From the NCBI RefSeq assembly GCF_014083865.1, contig NZ_JACEFA010000001.1, positions 124,001-188,000 of the forward strand: DNA of 64,000 bases, written 5' to 3'. This DNA is from Paraliobacillus salinarum (lineage in GTDB: Bacteria; Bacillota; Bacilli; Bacillales; Amphibacillaceae). The notes under the pieces are model-generated. The model was not told the origin of the DNA, ran no database searches, and was given only the letters and a program-made list of their open reading frames with translations. Of the stretch, positions 9,385-17,388 are shown in pieces. A program made the translations under genes and the position numbers. The stretch's first letter is position 1, and each line of letters starts with the position of its first letter.

Positions 9385-10398
9385 ATGGTAGTAAGAAATA
9401 AACAACTAACAGGAAAGCAAAAGGCTGCGATTTTATTAATATCTTTAGGTCCGGATGTTTCTGCTCAAGTTTACAAACATTTAACAGAAGAGGAAATAGA
9501 AAAACTCACTTTAGAAATTTCCTCTGTAAAAAAGGTAGACACAGATCAAAAAGAAGTGGTTTTAGATCAATTTCATCAAATAGCGTTAGCGCAAGACTAT
9601 ATTACACAAGGTGGAATTAACTACGCCAAAACAGTATTGGAAAAAGCGCTTGGAGCAGAAGAAGCAACAAACATTGTAAATCGTTTAACCTCATCTTTAC
9701 AGGTTAAGCCTTTTGATTTTGCAAGAAAAGCTGAACCTGCCCAAATATTAAACTTTATACAAAGCGAACATCCGCAAACCATTGCACTTATTTTGTCCTA
9801 TCTAGAAAAGGAACAAGCGGGACAAATACTTTCAGAGCTTCCACAAGAAATGCAAGCAGATATTGCAAAGCGTATTGCAATAATGGATTCTACTTCACCA
9901 GAAATCATTAATGAAGTGGAACAAATTTTAGAGAAAAAACTATCTGCAACAGTTACACAGGATTACACTCAAACAGGTGGTATTCAAGCTGTGGTTGAAG
10001 TGTTAAACGGTGTAGATCGAAGTACGGAACGAACAATACTTGATGCTTTAGAAATTCAAGATCCTGAACTAGCAGAAGAGATTAAGAAACGTATGTTTGT
10101 CTTTGAAGATATTGTGACATTGGATAACAGAGCTATTCAGCGTGTGATCCGTGAAGTTGAAAATGATGACCTACGTCTAGCGTTGAAAGTAGCTAGTGAT
10201 GAAGTTAAAGAAGTTGCCTTCAGTAATATGTCTACAAGAATGGTAGAGACATTTAAAGAAGAGATGGAATTCATGGGACCTGTCAGGTTACGTGATGTAG
10301 AGGAAGCGCAAACTAGAATCGTTTCTGCTATCCGCCGTTTAGAAGAAGTTGGAGAGATTGTGATTGCTCGTGGTGGAGGGGATGATATCATTGTCTAA
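9385..10398 (+). CDS. fliG: Flagellar motor switch protein FliG
   Basis: Rotor protein of the C ring that binds FliF through its N-terminus and receives torque from the stator at its C-terminus. 337 residues, with AGGGGGAG before the ATG. The middle domain contains the EHPQTIALILSYLE motif near 128-141 (the EHPQ patch that contacts FliM). The C-terminal torque helix, with RVIREVENDDLRLALK, carries the charged residues needed for rotation. The C-terminal 17 nt overlap the fliH reading frame. Confidence 0.98.
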   Translation: MVVRNKQLTGKQKAAILLISLGPDVSAQVYKHLTEEEIEKLTLEISSVKKVDTDQKEVVLDQFHQIALAQDYITQGGINYAKTVLEKALGAEEATNIVNRLTSSLQVKPFDFARKAEPAQILNFIQSEHPQTIALILSYLEKEQAGQILSELPQEMQADIAKRIAIMDSTSPEIINEVEQILEKKLSATVTQDYTQTGGIQAVVEVLNGVDRSTERTILDALEIQDPELAEEIKKRMFVFEDIVTLDNRAIQRVIREVENDDLRLALKVASDEVKEVAFSNMSTRMVETFKEEMEFMGPVRLRDVEEAQTRIVSAIRRLEEVGEIVIARGGGDDIIV

Positions 10399-11122
10399 CC
10401 ATTCAAATAAAGTGATTGGTTTACGACCGATTTATGTACCTAACTCCGAGGCTAAAACAGATCAACAAAATTTTGAAAACGAAAGACTTCAAGTTAAAAA
10501 AGAAGTGCAAAACTTAGAAGAACGAAAGCAGCATACACAACAATGGATAGAGGCCTCACGTCAACAAATCGAAAAAGAGAAAAAAGCATGGGAAGAAGAA
10601 AAGTTAAGATGGATTGAAAATGCAAAAAAAGAAGGATATAATGCTGGATTTGATCAAGGGAAGCAAGATGGTTTATTACACTATCAAGATTTAATTGCAC
10701 AAGCAAAGAACATCATCGATATGACTAGAAATGATCGAATGGAAATGATTACACAGAATGAGCGTTTTATTTTAAATGTTAGTCTGGAAGTTGCTACAAA
10801 AATAATTCACCAGTCATTAATAGAGAAGGACGCATATATCGAGGTAGTTAAAAACGTAATACTAGAAGCAAAAGAGCAACCATCAATCCAGATATATGCC
10901 CATCCAGATGATTATCAAACTTGTCAGAAATATAGGGATGAACTTTTTGCAATTGTTGATCCGAAAATTGAATTAAGTTTTTATCCGGATGATTCTTTGC
11001 AAATAGGCAGTTGTATAATGGTAACCCCAATTGGAAAAATCGATGCAAGTGTTGATACACAACTTGAAAACTTACGCAATCAGTTACATGCGTTGTTGGA
11101 GGAAATGGATAGTGAATCTTGA
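10382..11122 (+). CDS. fliH: Flagellar export ATPase regulator FliH
   Basis: Peripheral stalk of the flagellar export ATPase; it dimerises, holds FliI and tethers it to the export gate. 246 residues from ATG 10382. A TTG at 10391 (243 residues) is better spaced from the GGAGGGG at 10375-10381 and may be the true start. Residues about 30-110 are a highly charged, Gln/Glu/Lys-rich coiled coil. The C-terminal domain, with NVSLEVATKIIH, resembles V/F-ATPase peripheral-stalk subunits. It overlaps fliG by 17 nt and fliI by 11 nt, pointing to coupled translation. Confidence 0.9.
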   Translation: MISLSNHSNKVIGLRPIYVPNSEAKTDQQNFENERLQVKKEVQNLEERKQHTQQWIEASRQQIEKEKKAWEEEKLRWIENAKKEGYNAGFDQGKQDGLLHYQDLIAQAKNIIDMTRNDRMEMITQNERFILNVSLEVATKIIHQSLIEKDAYIEVVKNVILEAKEQPSIQIYAHPDDYQTCQKYRDELFAIVDPKIELSFYPDDSLQIGSCIMVTPIGKIDASVDTQLENLRNQLHALLEEMDSES

Positions 11123-12425
11123 ACTGTTTAGAGAGCAAGTTAAGCATGCAGATTTGTATAAATATTATGGGAAAATAAAACGAGTAATTGGTTTAATGAT
11201 CGAATCTGTTGGGCCTGCTGTTAGTATTGGGAATGTATGTTACATACACACATCTGATACAACGAAGATTTTAGCAGAAGTAGTTGGTTTTAATAATGAA
11301 AATGTTTTGCTAATGCCATATTCCTCTATCAATGAAATAAGTCCAGGTAGCTTAGTCGAAGCCACAAATGCCCCTTTAACAATCAAAGTTGGAAAAGGAC
11401 TAGTTGGAAATGTGCTTAATGCTATTGGTGAACCTTTAGATGATTCATCTCTACCAAAAGGGTTGTTACCTTTTCACACGGAACAATCACCACCTAATCC
11501 ATTAGCAAGACCAAGAATTTTGGAACCTATTCAAATTGGCGTTAAAACGATTGATTCCCTTTTAACAGTAGGAAAAGGGCAACGTGTAGGTATTTTTGCT
11601 GGTAGTGGTGTTGGTAAAAGTACTTTACTAGGTATGATTGCTCGAAATAGCGAAGCAGATATCAACGTAATTGCTTTAATTGGTGAGCGAGGTAGAGAAG
11701 TAAGAGAGTTTATAGAAAAAGACCTCGGAGAAGAAGGGTTGAAAAAGTCAATAGTGATTGTTGCTACATCTGATCAACCAGCATTAATGCGTATTAAAGG
11801 TGCCTATACAGCAACTGCGATAGCTGAATACTTTAGAGATCAAAATTATAATGTGAATTTAATGATGGACTCTGTTACCCGTGTTGCGATGGCACAACGT
11901 GAGGTAGGATTAGCAACAGGAGAGCCACCTACAACAAAAGGATATCCACCCTCTGTATTCGCTATGTTACCAAAACTATTAGAACGAACGGGGACAAGTA
12001 GTAAAGGTACAATTACTGCTTTTTATACCGTGTTAGTAGATGGGGATGATTTAAATGACCCGATTGCAGATACAACGAGAGGAATATTAGATGGGCACTT
12101 TGTTCTAGACAGAAAGTTAGCAGAACAAGGGCAATATCCTGCTATTAATGTACTGAAATCGATTAGTCGTGTGATGCCACAAATTACGACATCAAAAGAA
12201 CAACAGTTAGCTCAAGAGATGCGTTCTATCCTAGCAACCTATGAAGAAAATTATGAATTAATCCAAATTGGAGCATATAAAAAGGGTGCTAGTAAAGATG
12301 TCGATCATGCCATTCAATTTCATCCTAAAGTGATTCATTTTTTAAAACAAGAAATGCATGAATCGATTTCTAGACAAGAAGCCCTTGAAATGATGAAATC
12401 AACACTGTATGGAGGGAATCATTAA
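11112..12425 (+). CDS. fliI: Flagellum-specific ATPase FliI
   Basis: Hexameric ATPase, related to F1-beta, that unloads and unfolds substrates for the flagellar type III export gate. The start is GTG 11112, nine bases after TTGGAGG; this gives 437 residues, typical of Bacillus FliI. Walker A is GSGVGKS at 164-170 (within GIFAGSGVGKSTLLG). Walker B (NLMMDSVTR) and the GERGREVREF segment are present. The frame extends upstream without a suitable ribosome site. FliJ starts on its stop codon (TAATG). Confidence 0.97.
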   Translation: MNLELFREQVKHADLYKYYGKIKRVIGLMIESVGPAVSIGNVCYIHTSDTTKILAEVVGFNNENVLLMPYSSINEISPGSLVEATNAPLTIKVGKGLVGNVLNAIGEPLDDSSLPKGLLPFHTEQSPPNPLARPRILEPIQIGVKTIDSLLTVGKGQRVGIFAGSGVGKSTLLGMIARNSEADINVIALIGERGREVREFIEKDLGEEGLKKSIVIVATSDQPALMRIKGAYTATAIAEYFRDQNYNVNLMMDSVTRVAMAQREVGLATGEPPTTKGYPPSVFAMLPKLLERTGTSSKGTITAFYTVLVDGDDLNDPIADTTRGILDGHFVLDRKLAEQGQYPAINVLKSISRVMPQITTSKEQQLAQEMRSILATYEENYELIQIGAYKKGASKDVDHAIQFHPKVIHFLKQEMHESISRQEALEMMKSTLYGGNH

Positions 12426-12871
12426 TGGCAAGCATACATGCTTTTCAAAAAATACTATCCCACCAAGAAAGAATAAAGAAAAATGCACAGATGGAGTATC
12501 AACAGTCTGTCGATCAGTTTGAAGCGGTAGCGACGAAATTATATCAATTATTAAAGAAAAAAGAAGAAGTTCAAATGCAATATAATTACTATCTAGAATC
12601 TACTGGTTCCGTTACAACGTTAGCTACACATCATGCTTACATTGATGAAATAAATAACAAAATTAAAACGATTCAAGTGCAGGTAAATCAAGCAAGAACA
12701 CAGATGGAAATAAAGCAGGCTGGTTTAACGGAAGCACATATCGAAGTGAAAAAATTCGAAAAGATTGTTGAAAACAAACAATTAACTGAAAAAAATAACG
12801 TTTTATATAAGGAAGCGAAACAACTTGATGAAACGTCGATGCGACAGTTTTTAAAGAATGGAATTAGGTGA
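12425..12871 (+). CDS. fliJ: Flagellar export chaperone FliJ
   Basis: Small coiled-coil protein that fits in the central pore of the FliI hexamer and couples it to FlhA. 148 residues, almost wholly alpha-helical and rich in Gln, Lys and Glu with heptad-like spacing. The family N-terminus FQKILSHQERIKKNAQMEY is recognisable. Assigned from position between fliI and the MotE gene as well as composition, because FliJ sequence conservation is low. Translationally coupled to fliI. Confidence 0.9.
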   Translation: MASIHAFQKILSHQERIKKNAQMEYQQSVDQFEAVATKLYQLLKKKEEVQMQYNYYLESTGSVTTLATHHAYIDEINNKIKTIQVQVNQARTQMEIKQAGLTEAHIEVKKFEKIVENKQLTEKNNVLYKEAKQLDETSMRQFLKNGIR

Positions 12872-12876
12872 ATGCA

Positions 12877-13458
12877 ATGGCTCAAACAGAAGAAAAAACA
12901 AAACGTAAAAAAGCTGGTTTTTTTCAATGGGTATTAGTCATTATTGTCCCACTTGTCTTTGGAATAATCGTTCTATCTATTGTTCTATCGCTAATGGGTA
13001 TTGATGTTTTGAATACATCGAAAGAATTTGCTAACAATGTTCCTTTCCTTTCTTCAGTAGTTACCACTCAAGAGGAAGAAGAGCAAGTTCGAGAACAAAA
13101 CAACTTTGAAAAAATCATTTCTGAAAAAGATAGCCAGATTGAGAATCTAGAGGTAGAGGTATCCTCTCAAAGTCAGACAATTGACGAGTTAAATCAAGAA
13201 GTTGTGAAATTAACAGAAAAATTAACACAAGCTACCGAGAATCAAGAAGGAAATCAAGAAGAAACAAAAAATTTATCTAAATTAACAAAATCATATGAAG
13301 AAATGGAACCAGAGCGCGCTGCATCTATACTAACCAGTGTTGAAGAAGGTTTAGCTACTGCAATCCTTAATGAAATGAAGGATGAAAATCGTGGTGAAAT
13401 TTTGAGTCAAATGGATGCAGAAGTTGCGGCTAAATTAACTCAAAGCTTATTAGAATAG
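12877..13458 (+). CDS. motE: MotE-like chaperone (YlxF), MgtE-N domain
   Basis: Single-pass membrane protein of the YlxF/MotE family; in other bacteria MotE assists the stator protein MotB. The ATG at 12877 is preferred, with AGGTG 7 nt upstream; a GTG at 12868 is also in frame. 193 residues: a lysine-rich cytoplasmic start, a transmembrane helix at about 14-36, then a Glu/Gln coiled coil at 65-130. A C-terminal MgtE-N-like repeat domain (EPERAASILTSVEEGLATAI, then ILSQMDAEVAAKLTQ) follows. It sits between fliJ and fliK as in Bacillus. The exact role in Bacillaceae is inferred. Confidence 0.85.
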   Translation: MAQTEEKTKRKKAGFFQWVLVIIVPLVFGIIVLSIVLSLMGIDVLNTSKEFANNVPFLSSVVTTQEEEEQVREQNNFEKIISEKDSQIENLEVEVSSQSQTIDELNQEVVKLTEKLTQATENQEGNQEETKNLSKLTKSYEEMEPERAASILTSVEEGLATAILNEMKDENRGEILSQMDAEVAAKLTQSLLE

Positions 13459-13487
13459 TAAGCGAAAATTTGAAAGGGGGTGAAAAA

Positions 13488-14843
13488 ATGAATATCGGCG
13501 CGTTATTTACACAAGTTCCAATGCTACAGTCTAACCAAAACCTACCTAGTTCTAGTCAAGGGCATGAAAGTGGCTTCGGTAATATATTAGAAGTTATTTC
13601 AAGTGGCAGCTTGAATAGTGAAACAAGTTCCATTCGATTAATGCTATCGAATAAAGATAGTGTAAAACAAGAATTAATGAAGCTTTTACAACAATTTACT
13701 GAAGACAAAGGTCAATTATTGGAATTGTTAGGGATTGATAATAATCAACTTGAAGAACTAGCAGAAAAAATAAGTCAAGAAGAAGTGCAACAACTACAAG
13801 AGAAGCTAAATCTAGCAGAGTTAGATGAAGTCGAGGCAGCCATGTTGCAACTGTATATGAGTAGTGCTGGAAAAGATTTGACAGAACAAGGTCTCAAAAC
13901 TGAACAATTTTTTGCGCTTCAAGGGTTAGTGAATGTTCAGGGCTCAGCTAAACTAGGTGAAAATGACCAACTGATGTTGAATCAAGCTAACCAATTGTGG
14001 GGTAAAATTCAAACAGTGCTTCAGCAGGTGAATGCTGATAGTTTAACAAATGAGCAAAGTGTTCAATTATTAAAGCTAATGAAGCAATGGAATGATGTTA
14101 ACCAAACTGCTCCTCAAATCGCTAACCAAGTGCTTGCCAATCAAAAAGGCCCAGAAACGAAGCTGTGGGATCAGTTAATGAGTCTTTACCAAAAAAGAAT
14201 GAATGGTGTAATGAAAGGCGCATACCAATCCAATGCTACTGTTACTTCAACAGATGTCACGAAATGGTTAAAAAATGCACTTAGCAACTATTCAAATGAA
14301 ACGAACGAAGCAGTGAAACATCCAAATGTCGCTCCTAGCGCGACAGGTCAAGCTATCTCAAAAGTAGAACAGCATATGATTTACATGAATCAATCCAACG
14401 CTAACCATTCGAAAGTAAATCAAAATGAGTTAATCGAAAAGTTTCAACAGATTTTGAATTCAAGTAAGTTTCTTTCAAAAGCAAAGGGATCAAATGAATT
14501 ATTGCTACGTCTAAACCCAAGGCAACTTGGAGATATAACTGTCAAAATGATTCAGCAAAACGGAGAGATGCTTGTTAAGATTACTACTACTACACAACTT
14601 GCTAAAGATGCATTAGAAGGTAACCTACAACAACTAAAGCATATGTTTTCTCCACAACAAGTTGTTATTGAAAAGCAAGACACACAACAAATGCATTTAT
14701 CCCAACAAGATGTTCAGCATGAGTTTGGTGATCAGATGTCAGAGTCATCACATCAGGAAGACGAGACTAAAGATAATCAAGACGAATCAATGACAGAAGA
14801 ATCATTAAGCTTTAAGGAATTGTTAATGAATGAGAAAGTGTAG
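13488..14843 (+). CDS. fliK: Flagellar hook-length control protein FliK
   Basis: Secreted molecular ruler that measures hook length and triggers the export-specificity switch through FlhB. The ATG at 13488 follows GAAAGGGGGTG; 451 residues. The N-terminal two thirds are Gln/Asn/Leu-rich and low in conservation. The C-terminal Flg_hook domain, about 325-405, is recognised from LLLRLNPRQLGDITVKMIQ, followed by a Gln-rich tail. It lies directly upstream of flgD, the hook cap gene, as in other Bacilli. Confidence 0.93.
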   Translation: MNIGALFTQVPMLQSNQNLPSSSQGHESGFGNILEVISSGSLNSETSSIRLMLSNKDSVKQELMKLLQQFTEDKGQLLELLGIDNNQLEELAEKISQEEVQQLQEKLNLAELDEVEAAMLQLYMSSAGKDLTEQGLKTEQFFALQGLVNVQGSAKLGENDQLMLNQANQLWGKIQTVLQQVNADSLTNEQSVQLLKLMKQWNDVNQTAPQIANQVLANQKGPETKLWDQLMSLYQKRMNGVMKGAYQSNATVTSTDVTKWLKNALSNYSNETNEAVKHPNVAPSATGQAISKVEQHMIYMNQSNANHSKVNQNELIEKFQQILNSSKFLSKAKGSNELLLRLNPRQLGDITVKMIQQNGEMLVKITTTTQLAKDALEGNLQQLKHMFSPQQVVIEKQDTQQMHLSQQDVQHEFGDQMSESSHQEDETKDNQDESMTEESLSFKELLMNEKV

Positions 14844-14853
14844 GTGAGACAAG

Positions 14854-15303
14854 GTGACAAAAATTGATCCATCTTATTATTTAAGCAATCAACCTAGAAG
14901 TACTAGTGGATCGAATTTAGGTAAAGATGAATTTTTGAAAATCTTAATGGCACAACTTTCAAACCAGGATCCATTAAACCCAATGGAAGATAAAGAGTTT
15001 ATTTCACAAATGGCAACATTCTCTTCTTTAGAACAAATGATGAACATGAATGAGTCAATCAGTCATCTAGTAAACAATCAATCTGTCTCTCCAGTAATAC
15101 AATATAGTCACTTAATTGGTAAAGAAGTAACTTTCTATAAGTTTGATGAGGAAACTGGAGAAATAATTGAACCGAAAGAAGAAGTAAAAAGCTCCGTAGT
15201 TGCGGTTAGTGAAAAAAAAGGGTTTGCCGTTCTTGAGTTAGAAAACGGACAAAACATTTACACAGATGAGGTTATTAAAATAGAAGAGCCTACAAAGGAG
15301 TAG
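14854..15303 (+). CDS. flgD: Flagellar hook assembly protein FlgD
   Basis: Hook cap scaffold required for polymerisation of FlgE. The start is GTG 14854 after AGGTGAGACAAG; 149 residues, typical of the short Gram-positive form (YlxG). The signature FLKILMAQLSNQDPLNPMED at about 28-47 and the following QMATFSSLEQM are diagnostic. The C-terminal half is a short beta-rich domain. A TIGR02530-type gene and flgE follow. Confidence 0.97.
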   Translation: MTKIDPSYYLSNQPRSTSGSNLGKDEFLKILMAQLSNQDPLNPMEDKEFISQMATFSSLEQMMNMNESISHLVNNQSVSPVIQYSHLIGKEVTFYKFDEETGEIIEPKEEVKSSVVAVSEKKGFAVLELENGQNIYTDEVIKIEEPTKE

Positions 15304-15329
15304 ATTAGTCGAGAAAAGAGGGGATGATT

Positions 15330-15698
15330 GTGGATCACCGTATCCAACAGGTACATCAACAAGCTTTATTACCGAATAACACAAAAATATCTAAAAAAGC
15401 GGACAGTAAAGCTAATTTTAAAGATGTATTAACAGATGCCCAATCATTTAAAATTAGCAAGCATGCTCAAGCGCGCTTAGACGAAAGAAATATCAAGATT
15501 GATGCATCAAAATGGGATAATATATTTGAAAAAGTTAAAGAAGCAAAGCAAAAGGGTGTTACTGATTCCCTTGTCATTACAGATGAAGCAACATTACTTG
15601 TAAGCGCAAAAAATAATACAGTCGTAACCGCATTAGATAGAAGTGAAATGCAAAGTCGAATTTTCACAAACATTAATGGAACGATAGTAATTGATTAG
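15330..15698 (+). CDS. TIGR02530-type flagellar operon protein
   Basis: Small conserved protein of Gram-positive flagellar operons, always near flgD/flgE; its molecular role is not established to my knowledge. The GTG at 15330, 7 nt after AGAGGGG, is preferred over ATG 15324, which lies on top of the ribosome site. 122 residues. The family core is ISKHAQARLDERNIKID, then KGVTDSLVITDEATLLVSA and TALDRSEMQSRIFTNINGTI. No signal peptide or membrane segment. A structured intergenic stretch follows before flgE. Confidence 0.85.
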   Translation: MDHRIQQVHQQALLPNNTKISKKADSKANFKDVLTDAQSFKISKHAQARLDERNIKIDASKWDNIFEKVKEAKQKGVTDSLVITDEATLLVSAKNNTVVTALDRSEMQSRIFTNINGTIVID

Positions 15699-15783
15699 GC
15701 TGGACCCTATCCGGGAAGCCAAAAGCTGTGGAATGATCGAAGCAGCTACTTATAACTTATAAAACGAGAGGAATGAATGTCAC
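15698..15783 (+). ncRNA. Two-hairpin structured leader before flgE (unknown class)
   Basis: Two hairpins lie in the 85-nt gap. The first pairs GGCT (15698-15701) with AGCC (15717-15720) around an inner CCC/GGG. The second pairs AGCTG with CAGCT around a 14-nt loop. No poly-T follows, so neither looks like a terminator. The flgE ribosome site GAGAGGA lies after them, about 12 nt from the ATG. I do not recognise a known riboswitch core here. It may be an RNA processing or translation-control element for the abundant hook subunit. Confidence 0.4.
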
Positions 15784-16686
15784 ATGTTACGTTCAATGTA
15801 TGCTGGTATTTCAGGAATGAGAGGGTTTCAAACAAAATTAGATGTTATCGGTAATAATATCGCTAACGTTAATACATCTGGATTCAAGAAGGGGCGCGCA
15901 ACGTTTCAAGATATGATGAGCCAAACGATGTCTGGTGCACAAGCTCCAACCAATATTCGTGGTGGTATTAACCCGTCTCAAGTAGGGTTAGGTTCACAAG
16001 TTGGAACAATTGACAATATCCAAACACAAGGTAACCGTCAAACCACAAATAGAGCATTAGACATGGCGCTTGAAGGTGATGGAATGTTTGTTTTAGGAAG
16101 AGATTTAGATGATCCTGCAAACATTGATATGGAAGCATCAGATATTAGTTTTAGTCGTTCTGGAAACTTTTACTTAGATGATGAAGGTTTCATCGTTAAT
16201 CCTAATGGTTTGTATTTATTAGGTGAGGGAAGTGCAGCAAATGCAGGTGGAGATATGGAGTTAAGCGGCAATTTAAGTCGAATTCAAATTCCATCTAATG
16301 CAGCTAGTTTTAGTATTTCTGCAGATGGTAAGGTCAATTACGTTGATGAAAACAATAATGTTCAAATTGCCGGCCAAATCCGTTTAGCATCATTCTCCAA
16401 CCCAGGCGGTTTACAGAAGAGCGGCTCGAATACATTCCAGTTAACAAATAACTCTGGCGTGTTTACAGAAAACAATGATGGTGTTTTTAATAACCTAAAT
16501 GATCTTGTAATTCCTGAAAGTGAAGGCTCAGCTTCTGTCGTTTCAGGTGCACTTGAAATGTCAAACGTAGACCTTGCTGAAGAATTCACAGAAATGATTA
16601 CTGCTCAGCGTGGTTTCCAAGCAAATACTAGAATCATAACAACTTCAGATGAAATACTTCAAGAATTAGTTAATCTGAAACGATAA
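15784..16686 (+). CDS. flgE: Flagellar hook protein FlgE
   Basis: Structural subunit of the hook. 300 residues, in the range of Bacillus FlgE (once named FlgG). The N-terminus MLRSMYAGISGMRGFQTKLD with VIGNNIANVNTSGFKKGR is the hook/rod signature. The C-terminal VDLAEEFTEMITAQRGFQAN helix is the matching coiled-coil partner. The central domain is enriched in Asn, Ser and Gly as for extracellular axial proteins. Position after flgD and the TIGR02530 gene, and before flbD, supports the hook rather than the distal rod assignment. Confidence 0.93.
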   Translation: MLRSMYAGISGMRGFQTKLDVIGNNIANVNTSGFKKGRATFQDMMSQTMSGAQAPTNIRGGINPSQVGLGSQVGTIDNIQTQGNRQTTNRALDMALEGDGMFVLGRDLDDPANIDMEASDISFSRSGNFYLDDEGFIVNPNGLYLLGEGSAANAGGDMELSGNLSRIQIPSNAASFSISADGKVNYVDENNNVQIAGQIRLASFSNPGGLQKSGSNTFQLTNNSGVFTENNDGVFNNLNDLVIPESEGSASVVSGALEMSNVDLAEEFTEMITAQRGFQANTRIITTSDEILQELVNLKR

Positions 16687-16687
16687 T

Positions 16688-16731
16688 AAAGGGGGCATGG
16701 AGCAAGTTTAAATTACTTGCTCCAACTATCC
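16688..16731 (+). promoter_or_regulatory. Hairpin between ribosome site and start codon of flbD
   Basis: The only strong Shine-Dalgarno (AAAGGGGG, 16688-16695) is 36 nt from the flbD ATG at 16732. A perfect 10-bp inverted repeat (16698-16707 with 16715-16724, 7-nt loop) lies between. Folding it leaves about 9 nt of effective spacing. No T tract follows, so it is not a terminator. Phage T4 gene 38 uses a comparable hairpin-bridged ribosome site. A four-codon frame ATG-GAG-CAA-GTT-TAA begins inside the stem. Confidence 0.6.
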
Positions 16732-16953
16732 ATGATTGAGCTTACAAAATTCACTGGAGAAACATTTACATTAAATGCGCTATATATTGAGCAAATTCAA
16801 TCTTTTCCTGATACAACAATCACACTAACAAATGGTAGAAAACTAGTTGTTCGTGAATCTCATCCGGAAGTGGTTGAAGCTGTCAATCAATATTATCATA
16901 GTATTGGTTTACAAGGATCTCTTAAAGAAGTGAGTGAGGAAAATGAATCCTAA
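16732..16953 (+). CDS. swrD: Flagellar protein FlbD / SwrD (YlzI)
   Basis: Small cytoplasmic protein of the FlbD family; in B. subtilis SwrD raises flagellar torque for swarming. The start is ATG 16732, matching the conserved family N-terminus MIELTKFTGETFTLNALYIE. 73 residues. A further conserved block is FPDTTITLTNGRKLVVRES. The C-terminus is acidic. Its translation signal is unusual because a hairpin separates the Shine-Dalgarno from the ATG. It overlaps the start of fliL by 11 nt. Confidence 0.92.
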   Translation: MIELTKFTGETFTLNALYIEQIQSFPDTTITLTNGRKLVVRESHPEVVEAVNQYYHSIGLQGSLKEVSEENES

Positions 16954-17359
16954 ATTATTTAAAATGATGATTGTTTCACTAATTGTTATCACTATTGCAG
17001 GAGTTGGTGCTATCGCTTATATCGTTGTTAATAGTAACGAATCATCAGAAGAATTAAGCATTGAAAAGATGGTTGAATACTCACATACAACAGAAGAAAT
17101 GAATACAGATCTAAAAGACGGTAGTTTTGTACAAATACAATTCCAATTGATAACAGACAGTAAAAAGGCGAAAGAAGAAGTAATAAATCGACAATTCCAA
17201 TTGAAAAATATTTTTATTAAAGAGTCTGTTGATTTAACAGAAAAAGATTTTCAAGAAGGACTGTCAGCTTTAGAAACAAAATTAAAAGATCAAATGAACG
17301 AGCTTATGGATGATGGTCAGATCATCGATGTGTATATTATTAGTAAAATTATACAATGA
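16943..17359 (+). CDS. fliL: Flagellar basal body-associated protein FliL
   Basis: Single-pass membrane protein that encircles stator units and supports torque under load. The ATG at 16943 is chosen over GTG 16934; both are close to GTGAGG, and start choice is uncertain. 138 residues: a short cytoplasmic N-terminus, a transmembrane helix at about 8-29 and an extracytoplasmic domain. That domain contains DGSFVQIQFQLITDSKKAKEE and ends in DVYIISKIIQ, typical of FliL. It lies between flbD and fliM. Confidence 0.92.
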   Translation: MNPKLFKMMIVSLIVITIAGVGAIAYIVVNSNESSEELSIEKMVEYSHTTEEMNTDLKDGSFVQIQFQLITDSKKAKEEVINRQFQLKNIFIKESVDLTEKDFQEGLSALETKLKDQMNELMDDGQIIDVYIISKIIQ

Positions 17360-17388
17360 TAGAGCTCCTGTCCAGGAGGTGAAGAAGA

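Noticed and set aside
15698-15783. c-di-GMP riboswitch before flgE
   Set aside because: The characteristic GEMM core sequences are absent; only two simple hairpins are present.
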